Shown: piece after piece, positions 1 through 6,229 of the stretch
How positions within the stretch are numbered: position 1 is the first letter of the stretch
Layout of the letters: the number at the start of each line of letters is the position of its first letter
NCBI GenBank assembly: GCA_947259815.1
Contig: CAMYNO010000007.1
Location: forward strand, 1 to 8,162
Reading direction: 5' to 3'
Length of the DNA stretch: 8,162 bases
Source of the DNA: an uncultured Parvularculaceae bacterium
GTDB lineage: Bacteria > Pseudomonadota > Alphaproteobacteria > Caulobacterales > Parvularculaceae
Translations under genes and position numbers: made by a program
The notes under the pieces: generated by a model
The model's database searches: none
What the model was told of the DNA's origin: nothing
Seen by the model: the letters and a program-made list of their open reading frames with translations, nothing else

Positions 1-214
1 ACCGGATAACCACCCAGATCAGCAGCGCCAGCACAAAAAGGGAGATCACCGTAATGATCGGCATCAGCACGATATTGTGAAAGAAGTGGACTTCCTCGGC
101 CAGCGCGGAATTTGCCGGCAGCATCGAAATCCCGCCGGGAACCCGCTCGGCCAGGGCTGCCGCCCCGGCAAAGAGCACGCTCGAAGACGAAATCGCTGCA
201 ATCAATCTTTTCAT
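1..214 (-). CDS. coxB: Cytochrome c oxidase subunit II, N-terminal fragment
   Basis: This is the first 71 codons of the CuA-bearing subunit of the aa3-type terminal oxidase. The subunit takes electrons from cytochrome c at the periplasmic face of the inner membrane. The visible part begins with a signal peptide (residues 1-22, Lys-Arg then a hydrophobic core, ending ALA before Glu). A short mature segment follows, with the family-typical run EEVHFFHNIVLMPIIT at about 40-55. The first transmembrane helix (about 50-70) ends in LLIWVVIR. The CuA ligands and second helix lie beyond the window's left edge. The ATG at 214-212 is preceded by a modest GGGG-containing ribosome-binding sequence. The gene is divergent from tldD across 195 bp, a neighbourhood common in alphaproteobacteria, where coxA, ctaB and coxC usually follow. 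Identity is secure from the N-terminal pattern plus synteny, although only a fraction of the protein is visible. Confidence 0.92.
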   Translation of the reverse strand, partial: MKRLIAAISSSSVLFAGAAALAERVPGGISMLPANSALAEEVHFFHNIVLMPIITVISLFVLALLIWVVIR

Positions 215-409
215 TCTATTACCCCGTGGGCTTACGGCGGACAGGCCGACCAGCGGCGCGCGCAGACGACGCGCCCGGATTTTGCCCGCTTATAGGCCGG
301 TCGCCGCAGTGCCGCTATCGGCTGGCTTATGAAAAAAGGTCGCAGCGGCTGATGCGGTATATCGTTCAGGCCATTGCAGCGCACCGGGCGGAGGCTTAAG
401 TCTTTGGCG
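215..409. promoter_or_regulatory. Divergent intergenic region coxB / tldD
   Basis: These 195 bp separate the two outward-reading starts and must hold promoters for both coxB and tldD. I could not find a convincing -35/-10 pair in either direction. AT-rich candidates such as TTATAG near 284-289 and TATATC at 358-363 lack a good partner hexamer. Small open frames crossing the region show no family signature and look like chance. The only clear signal is the purine-rich GGAGG at 390-394 for tldD. Confidence 0.4.
390..394 (+). promoter_or_regulatory. Ribosome-binding site of tldD, ambiguous start
   Basis: GGAGG here is the only good Shine-Dalgarno sequence before tldD. It lies 15 nt from the ATG at 410 but 9 nt from an in-frame TTG at 404. 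The spacing therefore favours the TTG start, while codon preference favours the ATG. The two differ by only two residues. Confidence 0.5.
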
Positions 410-1828
410 ATGAGCGATTCCTATTTTTTCTCCCGAACCGACCTCGACCGCAGCCGCACCCAGCGCATTGTGGACGACGCACTCTCTGACGCCGATGACG
501 GTGAGCTGTATCTCGAATATGCGCAGTCGGAGGCCTTTATCTTTGACGATAACCGCCTGAAGACCGCGAGTTTTAACGTAGATCAGGGCTTCGGGTTGCG
601 CGCGGTGATCGGCGATTCGACCGGATACGCCCATGCGTCAGAGATGTCGGAGGCAGCCCTGAAACGCGCCGGTTCCGCGGTTCAGGCGGTAAAGACCGGA
701 AAAGACGCCAAATTTTCCGACGGGCCGGCCCGCACCAATGCGCGGCTCTATCCCGACGACAATCCCCTCGACGAGATACCGTTCGAGGCGAAGACCAAGC
801 TGCTTGAAGAAATTAATGAATATGCCCGCGCCAGTGACAACCGCGTCAGGCAGGTCTCGTGCTCCCTGACCGGCGAATGGTCGGCGGTGGAAATCATGCG
901 TCCGGGCGGCGAAATTATCCGCGATATCAGGCCGCTGGTCCGGCTTAACGTGTCGGTGACCGCCGGCGAGGGCGAGCGTCAGGAAACCGGCAGCTTTGGC
1001 GCCGGCGGGCGCAGCGGATACGCCGCCTATGTCTCGCCCGACGCATGGCAGGGACAAGTCGATGAAGCGCTGCGCCAGGCCCTTGTGAATTTACAGGCGG
1101 AACCGGCGCCGGCGGGCGAGATGGAAGTTGTGCTTGGGCCGGGCTGGACAGGCGTCCTTCTGCACGAGGCTGTCGGTCACGGTCTGGAAGGGGACTTCAA
1201 CCGCAAGGAAACATCTGCATTCGCGGGACGTCTTGGCGAGCGCGTTGCCGCCCCTGGCGTGACAGTGATTGACGACGGCACGATTGACGGCCGCCGCGGC
1301 TCCCTGACGGTCGATGACGAAGGCACGCCAACATCACGAACGGTTCTTATCGAAGACGGCATCCTCAAAGGGTATTTGCAGGACCGCCTGAACGCCCGGC
1401 TTATGGGTATGAACCCGACAGGGAATGGCCGCCGCGAAAGTTTTGCGCATAACCCCATGCCGCGCATGACCAACACCCTCATGCTCGCCGGCGATCACGA
1501 CCCGGAAGAAATTCTGAAGTCCGTCAAGGACGGCATTTACGCCGTCAATTTCTCTGGCGGACAGGTCGATATCACCAGCGGCAAGTTTGTCTTCAACTGC
1601 ACCGAAGCCTATCGCGTGCAGAACGGAAAAGTCGGCGCCCCGATTAAAAATGCGGCGCTGATCGGCGATGGTCCGTCTGTGCTGACCCGCGTTTCGATGA
1701 TTGGCAAAGATTTCAGCCTTGACCCCGGCATCGGGGTCTGCGGCAAGGCCGGTCAGGGTGTCCCGGTCGGCGTCGGGCAACCGACGATTAAAATCGACAG
1801 GCTCACGGTCGGCGGCGCCGCGGGCTGA
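410..1828 (+). CDS. tldD: TldD metalloprotease subunit
   Basis: This is the catalytic zinc subunit of the TldD/TldE (PmbA) heterodimer, a cytosolic protease known to mature the microcin B17 precursor and degrade the CcdA antitoxin in E. coli. It belongs to peptidase family U62. The 472-residue product is close to the 481-residue E. coli protein and is collinear with it. The zinc motif HEAVGH is at residues 252-257, and the C-terminal ligand Cys444 sits in GVCGKAGQ. Conserved blocks include SFNVDQGFGLRAV near residue 56, GHGLEGDFNRK after the metal motif, and the invariant GNGRRESFAHNPMPRMTNT. The C-terminus ends in the typical DRLTVGG. The ATG at 410 matches the family start; a TTG at 404 is better spaced from the GGAGG, and a longer frame from 374 has no support. 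TldE is not in the window and is commonly encoded elsewhere. The gene is intact and very confidently identified. Confidence 0.98.
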   Translation: MSDSYFFSRTDLDRSRTQRIVDDALSDADDGELYLEYAQSEAFIFDDNRLKTASFNVDQGFGLRAVIGDSTGYAHASEMSEAALKRAGSAVQAVKTGKDAKFSDGPARTNARLYPDDNPLDEIPFEAKTKLLEEINEYARASDNRVRQVSCSLTGEWSAVEIMRPGGEIIRDIRPLVRLNVSVTAGEGERQETGSFGAGGRSGYAAYVSPDAWQGQVDEALRQALVNLQAEPAPAGEMEVVLGPGWTGVLLHEAVGHGLEGDFNRKETSAFAGRLGERVAAPGVTVIDDGTIDGRRGSLTVDDEGTPTSRTVLIEDGILKGYLQDRLNARLMGMNPTGNGRRESFAHNPMPRMTNTLMLAGDHDPEEILKSVKDGIYAVNFSGGQVDITSGKFVFNCTEAYRVQNGKVGAPIKNAALIGDGPSVLTRVSMIGKDFSLDPGIGVCGKAGQGVPVGVGQPTIKIDRLTVGGAAG

Positions 1829-1837
1829 GCGCGTATT

Positions 1838-2983
1838 TTACCCGAGCTTTAGAAGCTTGCGCGCTTCTTTTAGCGCCTTTGGGTTTGCACTGTTATTTCT
1901 GACATCAGAGAGACAGTCCGTCAGGAAGGCGCGGAACTCCGGATTAAACGCGCCGCGTTCGCCGGCGATCTGGAGCAGGTTGAAATTACCGCCCGGATTC
2001 ATTTCGATGAGCATCGGCCCTTTGTCCGTGAACGCAACATCCCAGGATTGGAGATGCAGGTCCGGGTAAATCCCCGATGCTTTCAGCGTAATCTCGCGCG
2101 CCGCCTTATAGTTATCCAGCACAACGCCTTCGATAGAAGCGCCGGTATCGGGATGGGCGGACATCGCCGACTGCGCCGGACCAATGCCGCATTTCGCCTT
2201 ACCCAAACGGCCGCAAGAAATGTCGATCGGTGCGATCAGATTGCCGGGCCGTCGAAAGCTGTCGACGTGGTTATCGCCGGCGGGAAGACGCAAGACACCA
2301 TGACAAACCGCTGGGCCGTCTTTTTTGACAAGCACCAACAGCCGCGCCGTCGCCAGCCGGCCGTTGGTGATGGCCGATATCTGGTTTGAAGGGGTCAACG
2401 CCTCCTGAAAAATGTAGCCGACATCGCCTGCAATCTCGATGATCTCATCGGCGACCTCAACGATGGTCCGACTCTCGCCGCACACATCGGTAATGCGGGC
2501 GCCGGACCTGTCGACGATATTGATCGCACCGTCGCCATGGGTCGCGACAATCGGCTTGCCGAAAATCGGCAGCGGGCAAGTCTGCAAGAATTCGACGAGA
2601 TCGCGCCGGCACGTTAACGCAGCCGCGGACCCCGTCCGGCGCGTCTTGTGGTAGACGCCGAGAATACGCGGCGTCGGCGCGTAGGCGTCGGAGACGAGCG
2701 TTGAGAAATAGAGCTTGTCTTCAGCGGCGTCCCAACTGGTCATCTTGTTAGCGACGAGAAAGGCGGACCGCGCGCGCGCGTCACCCATATACGCTGCGCT
2801 CTCACCCTCACTGCGCGCATATAATCCGTAGAGGATATATTCCTCGAATGTGAGCCCGGTGCCGCGCAGCTTCAGAAAATCGAGAACCTGCTTCCCGAAA
2901 CTGATATTGTAACGGTCGCGGACCGTTTTCATTTCCGTTAACAGATCGCTGTCAAAATTGCCCGCCTTCGCCGTCGCCGACAT
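1838..2983 (-). CDS. Sugar-transfer-associated ATP-grasp family protein
   Basis: This 381-residue protein resembles the ATP-grasp family named 'sugar-transfer associated' (Pfam ATPgrasp_ST). That fold activates a carboxylate with ATP and joins it to an amine or thiol, but the substrate for this branch is not established. Visible features fit an intact nucleotide fold. Residues 1-80 are helical, with FEEYILYGLYA at 46-56. A DK pair at 89-90 begins the ATP-binding part. FGKPIVATHGDG (141-152) supplies the nucleotide Lys143 and a glycine-rich loop. YIFQE ends in Glu194, a probable adenine-side residue. SWDVAF (313-318) and LIEMNPGGNF (325-334) supply the likely metal ligands Asp315, Glu327 and Asn329. 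There is no signal peptide or membrane segment. The start was chosen at the third in-frame ATG because GGAGA lies 5 nt before it. The gene converges on tldD, with 9 bp between stop codons, and no glycosyltransferase or capsule genes are adjacent. Family assignment is good; function is unknown. Confidence 0.82.
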   Translation of the reverse strand: MSATAKAGNFDSDLLTEMKTVRDRYNISFGKQVLDFLKLRGTGLTFEEYILYGLYARSEGESAAYMGDARARSAFLVANKMTSWDAAEDKLYFSTLVSDAYAPTPRILGVYHKTRRTGSAAALTCRRDLVEFLQTCPLPIFGKPIVATHGDGAINIVDRSGARITDVCGESRTIVEVADEIIEIAGDVGYIFQEALTPSNQISAITNGRLATARLLVLVKKDGPAVCHGVLRLPAGDNHVDSFRRPGNLIAPIDISCGRLGKAKCGIGPAQSAMSAHPDTGASIEGVVLDNYKAAREITLKASGIYPDLHLQSWDVAFTDKGPMLIEMNPGGNFNLLQIAGERGAFNPEFRAFLTDCLSDVRNNSANPKALKEARKLLKLG

Positions 2984-2988
2984 GGCTC

Positions 2989-2993
2989 TCTCC
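2989..2993 (-). promoter_or_regulatory. Ribosome-binding site fixing the ATP-grasp start
   Basis: On the minus strand GGAGA lies 5 nt before the ATG at 2983-2981 and overlaps an upstream in-frame ATG at 2995. Two upstream ATGs (3010 and 2995) have no comparable site, so the start at 2983 is preferred. Confidence 0.7.
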
Positions 2994-3046
2994 ATTAAAG
3001 CTGCGGGCATTGTTAAGAATGTTGGTTAATCGAGGGTTAGCGCATG

Positions 3047-3074
3047 TTGCCATTGATCCGTTCCGGGCCATAAA
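3047..3074 (+). promoter_or_regulatory. Predicted sigma70-type promoter of gluQ
   Basis: TTGCCA (3047-3052) and CATAAA (3069-3074) are separated by 16 bp. Transcription from this pair would begin around 3080-3083, right at the ATG at 3084, giving a leaderless or near-leaderless message. That fits the absence of any Shine-Dalgarno sequence before gluQ. The same -10 form, (C/G)ATAAA, appears in the other two good promoter candidates of this window. This is a prediction from hexamer matches only. Confidence 0.4.
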
Positions 3075-3083
3075 ACACAGCCT

Positions 3084-3962
3084 ATGAGTTCCTTTGTCAC
3101 CCGCTTTGCGCCATCGCCAACGGGCTATCTTCATCTCGGCCACGCCTTTAGCGCCCTTCTCGCGTTTGACGCCGCACGCGAGGCCGGCGGACGCTTCCTC
3201 CTGCGCCTTGAAGACATAGACCGGACCCGCTGCAAGCCGGCGTTTGAAGCCGCCATTTTCGAAGACCTTGCCTGGCTTGGTCTTGAATGGGAAACGCCGG
3301 TCCGCCGCCAGTCCGATCATTTTGAAGATTACCGCAATGCGCTTGTGCGCCTGAAAGGAAAAAACGTCGTCTACAGATGTTTTAAAACGCGCAAGGAAAT
3401 CGCCGACGAAATCGCCCGGGCGCCGCATCTTGGCGCCGACGGGCCGGAAGGTCCGCAATATACCGGAACGCCCTTGAGCAAAGACGAGGAAAGCGACCGC
3501 ATTGATTCTGGCGCGGCCTTTGCCTGGCGCTTGTCGCTGGCGCGGGCGCGCGATGCGCTGGGCGGAGATTTCTCATCGCTTTCCTTCACGGAAGAAAGGC
3601 GTGGGGGCCGCGGCGAAACAGGAACGATAAACGCCACGCCGGAAATTTTCGGCGACCCCGTCATCGCGCGAAAGGATTACGGTACGAGCTATCACATCGC
3701 CGCCGTATATGATGACGCGTTACAGGGCGTCACTCATGTCATACGGGGAGAAGACCTCTTCCCGGCGACCCATCTTCATCGCCTGTTACAGGCGTTACTC
3801 GACCTGCCGACGCCGGTTTACCGTCATCATCGTCTGGTTACGGATGAAACTGGCAAACGCTTCGCCAAGCGAGACCGCTCCGTAACATTGCGCGCCCTGC
3901 GCGAGAGCGGTGAGACGCCGGCGGATATTCGCCGGCGCCTTGGCGCCGCCTCAGGCGTTTAG
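3084..3962 (+). CDS. gluQ: Glutamyl-Q tRNA(Asp) synthetase
   Basis: GluQ (YadB) is a truncated class I paralogue of glutamyl-tRNA synthetase. It activates glutamate and attaches it to the queuosine base at the wobble position of tRNA(Asp). The 292-residue product has only the catalytic half and no anticodon-binding domain, as expected. RFAPSPTGYLHLGHA (7-21) contains the HIGH-type motif HLGH at 17-20. LRLEDIDRTR (40-49) is the glutamate and adenylate pocket. VIRGEDLFPATHLH (219-232) is the conserved tRNA/ATP segment, and KRFAKRD (258-264) is the KMSKS-like loop. The zinc site is unusual. The family pattern Cys-x-Cys...Tyr-x3-Cys appears as Cys99, Lys101, Tyr126, Pro130, so two of the three cysteines are gone. 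The start ATG gives the motif at the usual distance but lacks a ribosome-binding site. The 3' end overlaps the convergent aldo/keto reductase gene by 12 bp. A full glutamyl-tRNA synthetase is excluded by length. Confidence 0.95.
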   Translation: MSSFVTRFAPSPTGYLHLGHAFSALLAFDAAREAGGRFLLRLEDIDRTRCKPAFEAAIFEDLAWLGLEWETPVRRQSDHFEDYRNALVRLKGKNVVYRCFKTRKEIADEIARAPHLGADGPEGPQYTGTPLSKDEESDRIDSGAAFAWRLSLARARDALGGDFSSLSFTEERRGGRGETGTINATPEIFGDPVIARKDYGTSYHIAAVYDDALQGVTHVIRGEDLFPATHLHRLLQALLDLPTPVYRHHRLVTDETGKRFAKRDRSVTLRALRESGETPADIRRRLGAASGV

Positions 3963-4943
3963 CGTCGACGACGTCGTTTCCGGATAACGCGCGCCGGCGA
4001 CCGCTTCGGGCGGCACGGCGCGTTCAATTGCAGAAATTTCTTCCGTAGACAGATTTATTTCCAATGCGCTGATATTTTCCTCAAGCCGCGAGATCTTTTT
4101 CGTGCCGGGAATGGGGATAATGTCATCGCCTTTCGCCAGCACCCAGGCAAGCGCAATCTGTGCAAGGCTGACCCCTTTTGAATCGGCTATTTCTTTCAAC
4201 TGATCGACAAGCGTCAGGTTCTTTTCAAGGGCGCCGTCGGCAAAACGCGGGTTCATCACCAGGCGGTAATCCTGCTCGCCGAAATCCTTGGTTTGGCGAA
4301 AGGCGCCGGTTAATAAGCCACGCCCCAATGGCGAATAGGCGACAAGGGCTGCGCCGATTTCCCGGCAGGCGGGGATCGCTTCTGCTTCCATGTCGCGGGT
4401 GACAATCGAATATTCCGACTGCAGGGCCGCTATCGGATGAACGGCGTTCGCCGCTTTCAAGGTTTCCGCGCTGACTTCGGAAAGACCAAGCGCCCTCACC
4501 TTGCCTTCCTTCACCAGCGCCGCCATGGCGCCGACGGAGTCTTCGATCGGCACTTCGCGGTCGCGGCGGTGCATATAATAAAGATCAATCGTTTCAATTT
4601 TCAGGCGCTTAAGGGACGCGTCGCACGCTTCCCTGATATATTTCGGATCATTGGAAAGGCCGCCCCAAGTGCCGTCCGCCGCACGTTGTATCGCGAATTT
4701 TGTTGCGATAACCACATCGTCGCGGCGCCGGTTCAAAAATCCCGACAACTGCTCCTCGTTACGACCTGTTCCATACATATCGGCGGTGTCGAAGAAATTG
4801 ACGCCGCGTTCGAGCGCCCCATCGAGCACTTTTTCCGCCTCGGCGTTTGATAACGCATCGCCATAAAATTCGGCGAGCCCCATACAGCCAAAGCCCAGAC
4901 GCGACACTTCCAGACCCGAACGGCCCAACGCTACCTTGCGCAT
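3951..4943 (-). CDS. Aldo/keto reductase
   Basis: This is a cytosolic NADPH-dependent oxidoreductase of the aldo/keto reductase superfamily, which reduces aldehydes or ketones to alcohols. The 330-residue chain is a normal (beta/alpha)8 barrel length. The catalytic tetrad is complete: Asp52 and Tyr57 in FFDTADMYG, Lys82 in VIATKF, and His125 in LYYMHRRD. Cofactor-binding segments are ALGLSEVSAE (about 151-160), AYSPLGRGLLTG (about 202-213), and IPIPGTKKISRLEEN near residues 277-291, whose basic residues would contact the 2'-phosphate of NADPH. The pattern, including the early GFGCMGL, resembles the AKR11/AKR13-like bacterial enzymes (YakC, general stress protein 69). The substrate cannot be inferred. 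An AGGAGA site 5 nt from the ATG supports the start. The gene is monocistronic by appearance, with a predicted promoter containing a 13-bp palindrome upstream. It converges on gluQ, with coding ends overlapping by 12 bp. Confidence 0.95.
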   Translation of the reverse strand: MRKVALGRSGLEVSRLGFGCMGLAEFYGDALSNAEAEKVLDGALERGVNFFDTADMYGTGRNEEQLSGFLNRRRDDVVIATKFAIQRAADGTWGGLSNDPKYIREACDASLKRLKIETIDLYYMHRRDREVPIEDSVGAMAALVKEGKVRALGLSEVSAETLKAANAVHPIAALQSEYSIVTRDMEAEAIPACREIGAALVAYSPLGRGLLTGAFRQTKDFGEQDYRLVMNPRFADGALEKNLTLVDQLKEIADSKGVSLAQIALAWVLAKGDDIIPIPGTKKISRLEENISALEINLSTEEISAIERAVPPEAVAGARYPETTSSTLNA

Positions 4944-4948
4944 ATGCG

Positions 4949-4954
4949 TCTCCT
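4949..4954 (-). promoter_or_regulatory. Ribosome-binding site of the aldo/keto reductase
   Basis: On the minus strand AGGAGA lies 5 nt upstream of the ATG at 4943-4941. It is the strongest initiation signal in this part of the window and confirms the start. Confidence 0.75.
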
Positions 4955-4975
4955 AATTATTTGCGAGAAAGCAAC

Positions 4976-5004
4976 TTTATGCCGCCAAATTGGCGCCGCC
5001 GCAA
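4976..5004 (-). promoter_or_regulatory. Predicted promoter with palindromic spacer for the aldo/keto reductase
   Basis: On the minus strand TTGCGG (5004-4999) and CATAAA (4981-4976) are separated by 17 bp, giving a predicted 5' leader of about 25 nt before the reductase ATG. A perfect 13-bp palindrome, CGCCAAATTGGCG (4983-4995), fills most of the spacer. A dimeric regulator bound there would directly control polymerase access. The hexamer matches are moderate and no regulator gene is adjacent, so the operator role is inference. The palindrome lies upstream of the reductase and just downstream of the DUF1287 stop; it has no T-run and makes a poor terminator. Confidence 0.4.
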
Positions 5005-5028
5005 TTCTTGATTTTTTAAGCTTCATGA

Positions 5029-5634
5029 CTATGAACCCGCCTCAATAAATTCCTCGCGCAATCTATAGCGACCCGTCATCGGCCAGTTGAACAGAACGTC
5101 CTCAAGCCTTGGCCCCGCCCCGATATTGTGAACCACCATGGGCGCGCCGGAGGGACCGGTTTCCCCCGTTACAACCCCGATATGGGGCAGCCAGCCGCCG
5201 GTTTTCCCTTGCAGGTTCCAGGCGACAATATCGCCGGGGAGGTACTCGGACGCATCGGCGCTCGCGGGCAGTTGCATATTATTCCGTATAAAGAGTTTTT
5301 CCAGATTCGGCACGCGGCGATGATCTATATTCGCGTCCGGCGCGGTTAGTCCCCAATGTCCCGGATAGGCGTCGAACGCCGCCGTCATATCTTCATGGAC
5401 GCGTTGTTGCAGATCGACGCCAAGAGCGCGCAGGGAGCGCACCACCACGTCCGAGCAAACACCCTTGTCAGGCGCCACATCGCCCATGGGATAGGAAATT
5501 CGCCGATAGGCCGCATCGTAGGCGACGCGATGTTGCGTGCGTTCGATAGCGGCGGCGGCGAGAGCCTCGCCCAAGCCTTCAGCATTCGCTGCACTCGCGA
5601 ACAAGAGGGGAAAAAGCAAAAGGATCTGTTTCAT
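5029..5634 (-). CDS. Exported DUF1287 (YijF-like) protein
   Basis: This 201-residue protein belongs to DUF1287, whose E. coli member is YijF (about 205 residues); the family has no established function. Residues 1-18 form a signal peptide (Lys, hydrophobic LLLFPLLFA, cleavage after ANA), so the mature protein is likely periplasmic. Conserved family blocks are present in order: GVCSDVVVRSLRALGVDLQ with Cys60, VHEDM (79-83), DANIDHRRVPNL (100-111), LPGDIVAW (132-139), LPHIGVV with His151, and VVHNIGAGP (167-175). An invariant Cys followed by a His in a strand resembles papain-like NlpC/P60 hydrolases, but that activity is inferred only. The ATG at 5634-5632 lacks a clear Shine-Dalgarno sequence; the signal peptide supports it. 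The frame stays open far upstream, but that stretch is antisense to two real genes and is not counted. The gene is divergent from the DoxX-like gene across 126 bp. Confidence 0.9.
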   Translation of the reverse strand: MKQILLLFPLLFASAANAEGLGEALAAAAIERTQHRVAYDAAYRRISYPMGDVAPDKGVCSDVVVRSLRALGVDLQQRVHEDMTAAFDAYPGHWGLTAPDANIDHRRVPNLEKLFIRNNMQLPASADASEYLPGDIVAWNLQGKTGGWLPHIGVVTGETGPSGAPMVVHNIGAGPRLEDVLFNWPMTGRYRLREEFIEAGS

Positions 5635-5707
5635 AATTTCAATGTCGTCCAAAAATCCGGCGGCAATTGGGCGGCGCCAACCCGCGTAATCGTGAACACA
5701 GGACGAA

Positions 5708-5735
5708 TTGTCATTGGCGGCGCCCGCCCGATAAA
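5708..5735 (+). promoter_or_regulatory. Predicted sigma70-type promoter of the DoxX-like gene
   Basis: TTGTCA (5708-5713) and GATAAA (5730-5735) are separated by 16 bp, the best-matching hexamer pair in the window. Transcription would start near 5742, leaving a leader of about 18 nt that contains the GGAGG at 5751-5755. The region is shared with the divergent DUF1287 gene, for which no good promoter was found. Confidence 0.45.
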
Positions 5736-5750
5736 ATCCACGCGGCAAAT

Positions 5751-5755
5751 GGAGG
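5751..5755 (+). promoter_or_regulatory. Ribosome-binding site of the DoxX-like gene
   Basis: GGAGG lies 5 nt before the ATG at 5761. It overlaps the in-frame ATG at 5749, which therefore cannot be the start it serves. This decides in favour of 5761 and against the much longer open frame that begins at 5356. Confidence 0.75.
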
Positions 5756-5760
5756 GTGAT

Positions 5761-6183
5761 ATGAGAGCGATTTTGTTGCTGGCGCTGCGCGCATCGACGG
5801 GCCTGCTGCTGATTATCTGGGGCGCGCTGCGCGCCTTCAAACCGGCGACGGGCGTAGGGCTTGCCGACAAATATTATGGCGGCGCCATCAATGCGGAACA
5901 TTTCCAGCTCGCCATGGGATGGGGCGAAATCGTGCTTGGCGTTCTGGTCCTGCTCGGCCTTTTTCGCGTGATCGTCTATCCGCTTCAGGCGCTGATCCTT
6001 GTGGGTGGCGCGCTGGCGATCTGGAAATATCTTGTCGATCCGCTGGGCCTTTACCTGCTCACCGAAGAGACTCGCAAAATCCTCTTCTTCCCCTCGACAA
6101 CGGTGGCGATCGCTTCGCTCATCATGCTGGTCTTCAAGGACGAGGACACAATCGCCCTCGACCGGATATTCCGGCGCGGCTGA
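5761..6183 (+). CDS. Small four-helix membrane protein, possibly DoxX-like
   Basis: A 140-residue inner-membrane protein with four predicted hydrophobic helices at about residues 3-24, 50-70, 72-92 and 108-126. The cytoplasmic tail (127-140) is charged, KDEDTIALDRIFRRG. The arrangement recalls the DoxX/SURF4-like group: a short first helix beginning ALRASTGLLLIIWG, a loop of about 25 residues, then a glycine-containing pair of helices and a final one. I do not recognise a diagnostic motif, so this is a fold-level guess. No catalytic or metal-binding residues stand out. The start is fixed by GGAGG 5 nt upstream, and a predicted promoter lies just before it. It is followed on the same strand by yccF after 90 bp, so co-transcription is possible but not required. 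Coding status is supported by start signals, composition and coherent helices. The function is unknown. Confidence 0.8.
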   Translation: MRAILLLALRASTGLLLIIWGALRAFKPATGVGLADKYYGGAINAEHFQLAMGWGEIVLGVLVLLGLFRVIVYPLQALILVGGALAIWKYLVDPLGLYLLTEETRKILFFPSTTVAIASLIMLVFKDEDTIALDRIFRRG

Positions 6184-6193
6184 GCTTTGCGCT

Positions 6194-6229
6194 GAATTGA
6201 GGGGGAAATTCGGCGAATTGAGGCTGAAA
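6194..6229 (+). repeat. Tandem direct repeat GAATTGAGGnnGAAA upstream of yccF
   Basis: Two 15-bp copies at 6194-6208 and 6215-6229 match at 13 of 15 positions; the two differences fall together in the middle. Their starts are 21 bp apart, two helical turns, so both copies face the same side of the DNA. They lie in the 90-bp gap between the DoxX-like gene and yccF, just upstream of, and touching, a weak promoter candidate. Such phasing is typical of response-regulator sites, but no regulator is identified. Confidence 0.5.

Noticed and set aside
1334..1780. Minus-strand open frame of 148 codons inside tldD
   Set aside because: It is a shadow of the conserved tldD frame, with no ribosome-binding site or family similarity.
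410..2983. tldD next to an ATP-grasp gene as a peptide natural-product (RiPP) cluster
   Set aside because: ATP-grasp ligases and TldD proteases both occur in such pathways, but the genes are convergent, no precursor peptide or transporter is visible, and the ATP-grasp protein fits the sugar-transfer-associated family. tldD beside coxB is the normal housekeeping position.
5356..5760. N-terminal extension of the DoxX-like gene from an ATG at 5356
   Set aside because: It runs antisense to the DUF1287 gene and shows no family resemblance. A strong ribosome-binding site at 5751-5755 serves the ATG at 5761.
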